From Ricinus communis (lineage: Eukaryota; Streptophyta; Magnoliopsida; Malpighiales; Euphorbiaceae): a stretch of 64,000 bases of DNA. Made by a program: the position numbers and the translations under genes. This document shows, in pieces, positions 56,873-64,000 of the stretch (positions are counted from its first letter, which is position 1; the number at the start of each line of letters is the position of its first letter). The notes under the pieces were generated by a model. That model worked only from the letters and a program-made list of their open reading frames with translations. It had not been told where the DNA came from and ran no database searches. The DNA lies in the NCBI RefSeq assembly GCF_019578655.1, contig NC_063258.1, positions 20,216,802 through 20,280,801 on the forward strand. The letters are read 5' to 3'.

Positions 56873-58973
56873 GTTTGAGGCTTGTGCTTTGATGTGCGTA
56901 AAATACACACATCTAAATGAGGTTTTTAAGATTGATTTTATGGACATTTGGATGTGAATTGGTCCCAACACTCACCCTATGCTTCTGTTTGTGTGCATTA
57001 GGTCCAAAAGAAGTCAAAGAATGATAAAGGGAAGAATTGGCGCATAATTGGATGTCAAAGCTGCCGAAACAAGGTAAGTATGTGCATGAGGAAGCTGAAC
57101 AGGGCCGTGTTGGTTTCAACACTAGCCGTGTTCCCAACACGGCCGTGTTGGGTGCATCAAACATCAAGGAAAAATAAGTTTTTAGGGAGCACGGCCACAA
57201 AGAGTAACACGGGCATAAACACCAGCCGTGTTGGGAACACGGTCATAAACACGGTCGTGTTGGCGGCGACAGGGGGAATTAATTAAAAGAAAGAAGAGAG
57301 GAAAGAAAGAAAGAGCAGGGGAGAACGTCCCAAACCTTAATTTTTCTCTCTCTAAGGGTTTTCTAAGCTGAAACCAAGGAAAGAGGAGACTTGGATCAAG
57401 GTTTCAACTGGATTCCCTTTAAAGATTGAAGATTGGGTGAGGTTCGTTGCTTGGCTTCAATTTGAGCAAGAGGAACAAGAATCGATTCTAGATTGGGCAA
57501 GAGGAATTGGAGTTGTTTACTCTCATCCAAGGGTGTATTCGGGTTTCTCTCCCTTACTCATTGTTGTAATTGAATTCTTGTGGGTTTTGATAATGAACAT
57601 GATTAGCTAGATTGATTAAATCCATTGGGATCCCTTTACTATGTTGGCTTAGTATTATATTGTTGGATTGTTTGGGTTAGTTTTGTATTCTTCTTGCTTT
57701 CAATATTAATAAGATAATGCATTATTCATGAGACGTTGTGAATTGTGTGTTTAGATTGCTTTGTGTGATTGAGAAGTCCATTTGGCAATTGGAATTTTGA
57801 ATAGCAAGAACTGGTTAATAATCGCTTAGAGATAAGGATAATTAACTAGCTAGATTAAGAATTAACAAAGCTTAATAGAGGCGGATTTAAGCTTAATGCT
57901 AATTTAAGAATCAATAGTTAGGTAGAGATTCCAACTTTAGGTTATTAGGTTTAGGAATTCGGTTATCTCGAGAGAGAAACCGAATTCGGTTAAGAATTCA
58001 TCCACGGGTAGCATAATTAGACTCACCAATCCTTTATCTTTTGTTTCATTGCCAACTAATTTAGGTTCCGTTTGGGTTTGCTTTCCTGTCTTGGTTATTT
58101 TATTTATCAATTACTCATGCATCTCCCTTAGAACTTAGCTTGTAGCTATTAGTTAGTCTAGAAATTATTCATCATTCATTCTAGGTTTAATATAACAAAG
58201 AACAAAGGAGTAACTCTGGGCTTTCACTTTCCCAAGGAATACGACCTTGATACTCGCCATTAGTGCTAGACTGCATCGATAGGTACACTGCCTTAGATTG
58301 TAGCTAACACAAGTAGCATACATCATGCTTCCATAATTTGAGTTGTCACTATGGCTTGACCAAATAAGGCCATTACATCCTTAATCTTCTTGGCTCTTGC
58401 TGTTGTGATTGGACCACTTCCCATATATAAAAGATCTTGCTCATACTGGTTTGTAGGAGTACTAGTATTTCCATTATTCCTTTCTTCCTTAAGTGAATTC
58501 GTCCTCTAATTAGCACCTTCAAAATTAAAATGAGATAAATTAGAAACATTAAATGTTGCACTAACATTATACTCAATTGGATGGTAAAGTTTGTAAGCAT
58601 TATCACTTATCCTAGCAACCACTTGGAAGGCTCCATCTCCTCTTGCTTGCAACTTAGAACGACTTTGAAGAGAAAACCTCTCCTTGTGCATATGCAACCA
58701 CACCCTATCACCAGGTTCAAACATAACTTATTTCCGACCTTTGTTGTAATGACGTGTGGCTTTCTCATTTCTCTTCTCAATTTTATGCCTTGTCATAAAG
58801 TTGGCTAACATATTCGACCTTCTTGGAACCATCCAAGTTAGCAGGCTCTTGTAATGGCAAAGGTAATAAATCCAAAGGAATTAGTGGATTAAAACCATCA
58901 ACAACTTCAAAAGGGCTATAATGAGTAGATGATTGCACACTCCTATTATATGCAAACTCTACATGAGGTAAGC
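56873..58973 (-). pseudogene. Integrase C-terminal fragment of a CRM-like element, split by solo LTR F3
   Basis: Right part 58326-58973: pieces of VEFAYNRSV and of the pre-tail DLLPLPLQEPANLDGSKKVEYVS, then EPGDRVWLHMHKERFSLQSRSKLQARGDGAFQVVARISDNAYKLYHP (58506-58724), a stop, and the tail SGPITTARAKKIKDVMALFGQ near 58360-58420. The tail passes through the F3 insertion site into 56873-56889. The catalytic core is cut off on the right by F4 at 58974. The left end meets BR at about 56872. It represents a further family of the same clade. Confidence 0.78.
56890..58325 (+). repeat. Solo LTR F3 (family F, 1436 bp)
   Basis: TGATGTGCG to CATCA with a perfect TSD tgctt at 56885-56889 and 58326-58330. 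Contains the palindrome CCCAACACGGCCGTGTTGGG at 57133-57152. The opposite-strand integrase tail reads straight across when the LTR and one tgctt are ignored. Confidence 0.92.
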
Positions 58974-60497
58974 TGATGGTTGCTATTTGTGTTAGCTACA
59001 ATCTAAGGCACTGTACCTATAGATGCAGTCTAGCACTAATGGCAAGGATCAAGGTCGTATTCCTCGGGAAAGTGAAAGCCCAGAGTTACTCCTTTGTTCT
59101 TTGTTATATTAATCTAAAATGAGTGATGAATAATTTCTAAACTAAATAATTGCTACAAGCTAAGTTCTAAGGGAGATGCAGGAGTAATTGATAAATAAAA
59201 TAACCAAGACAAGAAAGCAAACACAAAGGGAAACTAAACTAGTTGGCAATCAAACAAAAGATAAAGGATTGGTGAGTCTAATTATGCTACCCGTGGACCA
59301 ATTCTTAACCGAATTCGGTTTCTCTCTCGAGATAACCGAATTCCTAAATCTAATAACCTAAAGTTGGAATCTCTTCCTAATGATTGATTCTTAAATTAGC
59401 ATTAAGCTTTAATCCGCCTCTGTTAAGCTTTATTAATTCTTAACTCGGCTAGTTAATTATCCTTATCTCTAAGCGATTATTAACCGGTTCTTGCTATTCA
59501 AAATTCCAATTGCCAAATGGACTTCTCAATCACACAACGCAATCTAAACACACAATTCACAACGTCTCATGAATAATGCATTATCTTATTAATAATAAAA
59601 GCAAGAAGAATACAAAACTAACCCAAACAATCCAACAATGTAATATCAAGCTAACATAGTAAAGAAATCCCAATGGATTTAATCAATCTAGCTAATCATG
59701 TTCATTATGAAAATCCACAAGAATTCAATTACAACAATGAGTAAAGGTAGAGAAGCCCGATTACACCCTTGGATGAGAGTAAACAGCCCCAATTACTCTT
59801 GCTCGAATTGAATCGATTATTGTTCCTCTTGCTCGATTTAAAAACCAATCAACGAACCTCGCCTAATCTTCAATCTTTGAAGGGAATCCGATTGAAACCT
59901 TGATCCAAGTCTCCTTTTCCCTTGGTTCCAGCTCAGAAAACCTTTAGAGAGAGAAATATTAGGGTTTGGGACGTTCTCCCCTGCTCTCCTTCTTTCTTTC
60001 CTCTCTTCTTTCTTTTAATTAATTCCCCCTATCGCCGCCAACACGGCCGTGTTGATGCCCGTGTTCCCAACACGGCTGGTGTTTATGCCTTTGTTACTCT
60101 CTGTGGCCGTACTCCCTAAAAACTTCTTTTTCTTTGATGTTTGATGCACCCAACATAGCTGTGTTGGTGCCCGTGTTGGGAACACGGCCAGTGTTGAAAC
60201 CAACACGGCCATGTTCAGCTTCCTCATGCACATACTTACCTTGTTTCGGCAGCTTTGACATCCAATTATGCGCCAATGTTGGAACTAACACGGCCCTGTT
60301 CGAATTAGGGATGCGCGAACTCGACTTGTTTCGGCAACTTTGACGTCCAATTCTTCCCTTTATCATTCTTTGACTTCTTTTGGACCTAAAGCACACAAAC
60401 AAATGCATAGGGTGAGTGTTGGGACCAAATCACATCCAAATGTACATAAATTCTGCCTTAAAATCCCCATTTAGATGTGTGTATTCCACGCACATCA
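58974..60497 (-). repeat. 3' LTR of F4 (family F, 1524 bp)
   Basis: Reverse complement of F1: plus-strand TGATGGTTGC to ACGCACATCA. The CACGGCC cluster is at 60040-60300. An open frame of 104 codons at 60094-60408 overlies that cluster, like those in other copies, and is not a supported gene. Confidence 0.9.
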
Positions 60498-60512
60498 AAT
60501 AACCCCACACTT
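60498..60512 (-). other. Polypurine tract of F4
   Basis: Minus-strand aagtgtggggttattt immediately before the LTR start TGATG. Confidence 0.78.
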
Positions 60513-62070
60513 AGTTCATTGCTTGTCCTCAAGCAATCAAAAGTAAAATAAGGAAAATAAACCACTAAGGAACAACACTTAAACTGATAAAAAAGCTAGA
60601 GAGCTCTTGCACATATCCTTAACAAGCATAAGTCAAGCAAAAAGAAAGGAAGCAATCAAACAAAATACTATCTCAATAAAACTATTCAGAACCAACTCCT
60701 CACAAGATTCACTCTAAATCACTCAAAGTGTTTAAAGGGTAGTGTTTAATCGTTCAATGCATCAACTACTGCCTTACTTACTATATGCTTGCTCTTAAAT
60801 CCTACTCCTACCACTTATAGAGAGTCAACAACCATGTTAAGAGGTCTTTATAAGAGTTGTAATGGGGATTAGATAGGGGTAGGTAAATTTGGTAAGAGTT
60901 GAACCTATGGTGTTCTGCAATGAGATAAATGACCTGTACACAAGCCACAATAATCACAAGGAGTAAACAATGGATAGTAGTCTAAGGTGGGAAATATGAT
61001 TCAAGTTAAAATGTAAACTCCGAAAAGCAATTAAATAATTAGCTCACTTACTTCCTTTCTTTTCATCACCCTTCCCTCTTATTCTTCTTCTTATTTTTTT
61101 TTCTTCTTCTTTTTTTTTCTCTTTTTTTTCATAAGGGAAGAACATTCACATAATTGAGTGAATTTCTTTTGGATTGAAGAAAGCTGCTACAAGATTCCAC
61201 ACTATTCCCAAGACAAAAATTCCTAATAAAAAACAACTCATATGCAAAATCATAACCCAAAGCAGAATAAAACTAAGTGGTGATGGAATATGATAAAAAA
61301 ATGGTGAAAGAAGGGATTATCTACAGAATCAATAAACGAAAGAAGGCTATTTGGCTAGAATGAAAAACCTAAGTGCCTCTATCATACCAAAGTGTTAAAC
61401 TCTCCTTGTGGCCCTCAAAAGCATTACCGAGCAAGTTCTAAAAGTAAAGACAGTAATTGGCACTCTCAACAAGAAATAAATACAAGCATATAAAGTGTAT
61501 GCTTACAATTTAGGCTCAATTTCTCACAAGTGTGCTTTTGAGTAGGTTCCAAACAAAAATCATCAAAACAAAATTAAATAAACTAAAGCAACTTAGTGCA
61601 AAACTCAAACTAATTATCTTACATTCTTCTGCAAAACTCAACACTATCGGTTTTACCCGATCACATGGACATAAACAGGATTTCAAAAGCAAGTCAATAG
61701 TAAGAGCATCGAAAAAAAAGTGAAAAAATTTCAAAATTTCAAAAAATTGCACAAAGAATAAAAAAATAACTGAGATGGATAAATATCACCCACCCCACCC
61801 TTGAAGGACACACTATCCTCAATGTACAAAATATATAAGAAATGAAAAAGGAAAAAGAGCTAATACTGCCCTATGGCTCCGGAGTGAAAAGAGGTGCATC
61901 ATCAGGGATATCAGGGTGTTGGCTAGTCTGTGGTAGAGGAGTGGTTGCAAATAATAAAAGAAAGAATTAAAATCGAAACTGAAACAAAAATTAAATAAAA
62001 TATGAAAACTAAAACTAATAAAATGTTTCAAAACAAAAGGTTAAAATATTAGAGATTAAAGATAAAAATT
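60513..62070 (-). other. 3' untranslated region of F4
   Basis: Non-coding; contains the 'gcttgaggacaagcaa' motif at 60523-60538, as in F1 and G, and a C/T-rich tract (plus strand) at 61075-61130. Similar in length to the 3' region of element G. The short frames at 61516-61752 and 61819-62031 have no recognisable features. Confidence 0.65.
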
Positions 62071-63300
62071 GGGGTGCCTCCCAAAAGTGCTTCTTTTTGA
62101 TGTGATGAGTCTTCTTAGCTGGACTCATGGTGAAAAGCAAACGGACGTGATCGACGACCATCCATCCTTCTTCCAAGGAAATGTCTTCAAGTATCCGCTT
62201 AGAGGGATAATCATCAATTTCCTCTTCCCGACTATCAAGCAAGCTGCCAGTATGATGGGCAAAACTCGCTCCTCGTATAATTGCACGTAGTCATGACGCT
62301 CTAGGGGCTCTTCCAATTTGAAAGCTGAAGTTTCACCAAGTGGAAGGATCGACAGCTGGGCAATCTCTTTAGGAACGTCGATGGTATTCTCTAGTCCTTG
62401 GCTTGGTTCACTTGCTAAAAGAAACTCGAGCTCCTCCAAAACTTCTTCATTGGATAACTCGTGCTCATCTTCCATCATCGAAGGGACTTATGGAAAATCC
62501 ACCAAAAATTCCTCTAACTACAACTCAGCATCATCAACTGTATGTTCCTGTTGGTAGCCTTTCAGAGGGATTATGTTTGCCTCTTCCTTTTCTAGTTCTA
62601 TCTCCATGTTCAAAGAGTCGTCCTACACAGAAGCATCATCGTCAAACATAATAGATAACCCAGAAAAATTCTCACCTGAATGCAAAGTGACGGCGCTCAA
62701 GTGTTCCTCTGATTTAGTAGCATTTGATGGAGTTCCTAATTGCTCTTTAGCTAGTAACTTGAAGATTAAACCTACTTGATGCTCTATGTTCTTAATCGAG
62801 GCTTGTTGATCTTCAAGTATCCTCTTTGTTTGTTGGAATCTATCCTCAAGACTTGCAATAAACCTAATCATCAGCTCCTTTGACACTAACTCTTCACCTT
62901 GAGTTGATGGTGCAAGATTAGGCTGCTGAAATTATGGTGGTTCTTGGCCATTTAAGCTCCATCCAAAGGATGAATGAATGCTCAACTCTTGATTGTAGGT
63001 GCTTCCATACGAGTCATTTGGCCAATTGCCCGTATAATTCACCTGTTCACAGTTATAAGAATAAGGATTAAAATCACTGCACAATGGACAATCATTACTC
63101 AAATGTAAACCACAACAAAATTCACAAAAAAACCTGAGATGAAAGGATAGGAGTGGAGAGTTGATCGGTAGCCCTGCAAATGATTGCACTCGAGCTTCTA
63201 ATGATGCACGGGTATCCCAATTTTTAGCACTATCTTGGTTCCTGATCCCATTTTCCAATGTGTCATACAAAGAGTTTAGCAATGAACCTCCTTATCATCC
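62071..63300 (-). pseudogene. Gag remnant, F4
   Basis: From the right: SLYDTLENGIRNQDSAKNWDT, SLEARVQSFAGL and a zinc-knuckle-like CEFCCGLHLSNDCPLC with all Cys/His kept, YGSTYNQELSIHSSFGWSLNG (62932-63282); a stop, then ELMIRFIASLEDRFQQTKRILEDQQASIKNIEHQVGLIFKLLAKEQLGTPSNATKSEEHLSAVTL (62623-62886), the Athila gag coiled-coil and SAVTLRS-type motif; then EDEHELSNEEVLEELEFLLASEPSQGLENT (to 62125) and DISLEEGWMVVDH ... KKTHHIKKKHFWEAPQ (62070). It has fewer disruptions than F2 and collapses into the pol-end motif at the same place. Confidence 0.85.
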
Positions 63301-63449
63301 ACTACCCGAATCATAAACTTAAACTAAATAAATATGTACAAATAAAATAAAATAAATAAACAAATAAAAATAAAAACCATAAAATAATAAGAAAAAAATG
63401 GCTAAATTAACAAATAGCAAATTTCACTCTAGTTTTCAAACATTTCCCG
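63301..63449 (-). other. 5' leader of F4 with primer site deleted
   Basis: By comparison with F2 (52836-53000), the leader from 'ctagttttcaaacatt' outward should be followed by the tRNA-Asp site and the last 110 bp of the LTR. Instead it meets LTR sequence at 'cccgagga tttat tcctgggg' (about 63447-63467), a short inverted repeat at the breakpoint. Confidence 0.75.
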
Positions 63450-64000
63450 AGGATTTATTCCTGGGGAAAGTGAAAGCCCAGAGTTACTCCTTTGTTCTTT
63501 GTTATATTAACCTAAAATGAGTGATGAATAATTTCTAAACTAACTAATAGCTACAAGCTAAGTTCTAAGGGAGATGCAGGAGTAATTGATAAATAAAATA
63601 ACCAAGATAAGAAAGCAAACCCAAAGGGAACCTAAACTAGTTGGCAATCAAACAAAAGATAAAGGATTGATAAGTCTAATTATGCTACCCGTGGATGAAT
63701 TCTTAACTGAATTCGGTTTCTCTCTCGAGATAACCGAATTCCTAAATCTAATAACCTAAAGTTGGAATCTCTTCCTAACTATTGATTCTTAAATTAGCAT
63801 TAAGCTTTAATCCGCCTCTATTAAGCTTTGTATATTCTTAATCCGGCTAGTTAATTATCCTTATCTCTAAGCGATTATTAACCAGTTCTTACTATTCAAA
63901 ATTCCAATTGCCAAATGGACTTCTTAATCACACAAAGCAATCTAAACACACAATTCACAACGTCTCATGAATAATGCATTATCTTATTAATACTGAAAGC
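63450..64000 (-). repeat. 5' LTR of F4, partial
   Basis: Matches F LTRs inverted ('gaaagcccagagttactcc', 'ctctctcgagataaccgaattc', 'catgaataatgcattatc') and runs off the window. Its 3' terminal ~110 bp are missing. Confidence 0.85.

Larger units (their letters stand above)
58974..64000 (-). mobile_element. Gag-only Athila-like element F4, 5' LTR cut by the window end
   Basis: 3' LTR 58974-60497, polypurine tract, about 1.56 kb of 3' untranslated region, gag remnant and a partial 5' LTR. The left flank is taagc (58969-58973) in the integrase fragment; the right end is outside the window. Like F2 it lacks protease core, RT, RNase H and integrase. Its 5' LTR end and tRNA-Asp site are deleted. 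Confidence 0.88.

Noticed and set aside
51445..58325. F2 5' LTR and F3 as the two LTRs of one long element
   Set aside because: Each has its own TSD (tgtgg/tgcgg and tgctt), and the sequence between belongs to other elements and the backbone repeat.

Overview
The window looks like gene-free, repeat-dense chromatin of a flowering plant, most likely a eudicot pericentromeric or centromere-flanking block. Everything I can assign is LTR retrotransposon of the Ty3/gypsy superfamily plus one AT-rich repeat of about 1.1 kb. I found no host gene, tRNA, rRNA, CRISPR array or prokaryotic feature. The plant assignment rests on three things: Athila-type and Tekay-type chromovirus proteins, primer-binding sites for tRNA-Asp (TGGCGCCGTTGCCG) and initiator tRNA-Met (TGGTATCAGAGC), and the 'AAGTGTGGGG' polypurine tract of Athila-like elements. 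The species cannot be read from the sequence.

The ground layer is a head-to-tail 'backbone repeat' (BR, my label). It runs + at 1606-4068, 13787-14709, 23811-26580, 37961-38960 and 44117-45204, and - at 18723-23810, 54565-54809 and 56686-56872. Nearly every element sits in BR or inside an element that does. Several insertions carry 5-bp target-site duplications (TSDs): atatg (4069-13786), taatg (26581-37960), atctg/atttg (44156-44996), agttg/tgctg (19172-20080), aatta (45412-49905), tgtgg/tgcgg (51445-54418) and tgctt (56890-58325).

Layout: 1-1605 right end of an Athila-like element (family F). 4069-13786 complete 9.7-kb Tekay-type chromovirus (T, minus strand), with near-identical 2.4-kb LTRs but a broken pol. 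14710-18722 decayed CRM-like element (C2). 19172-20080 solo LTR (family D). 21224-22140 LTR of family A. 26581-37960 Athila-like element G: gag, protease and an RT stub, pol deleted, plus a third ORF behind its own TATA box. 38961-44116 element C: near-identical LTRs and an open gag-protease frame, but pol collapsed into an RT-integrase fusion. 44156-44996 solo LTR (family E). 45205-54564 family A element, split by a family B element (45412-49905, rearranged 5' LTR) and by a gag-only family F element (51445-54418). 54810-56685 family D fragment. 56873-58973 integrase fragment split by a solo F LTR. 58974-64000 a further F element on the minus strand, running off the window.

The elements look like a set of largely non-autonomous derivatives. 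F, G, C and D copies keep LTRs, primer sites and gag (or gag-protease) but lack most of pol, so they could move only with enzymes supplied in trans. In families A, B and C the C-terminal tail of integrase is encoded inside the LTR itself. In-frame stops in the old coding regions are dominated by TAG where CAG (Gln) is expected, as heavy CHG methylation and deamination would produce. The most informative structure is 45412-49905: a LTR cut at base 156, its remainder inverted, and the 5-bp duplication present once direct (TTAGG) and once inverted (CCTAA) next to a fresh LTR start.
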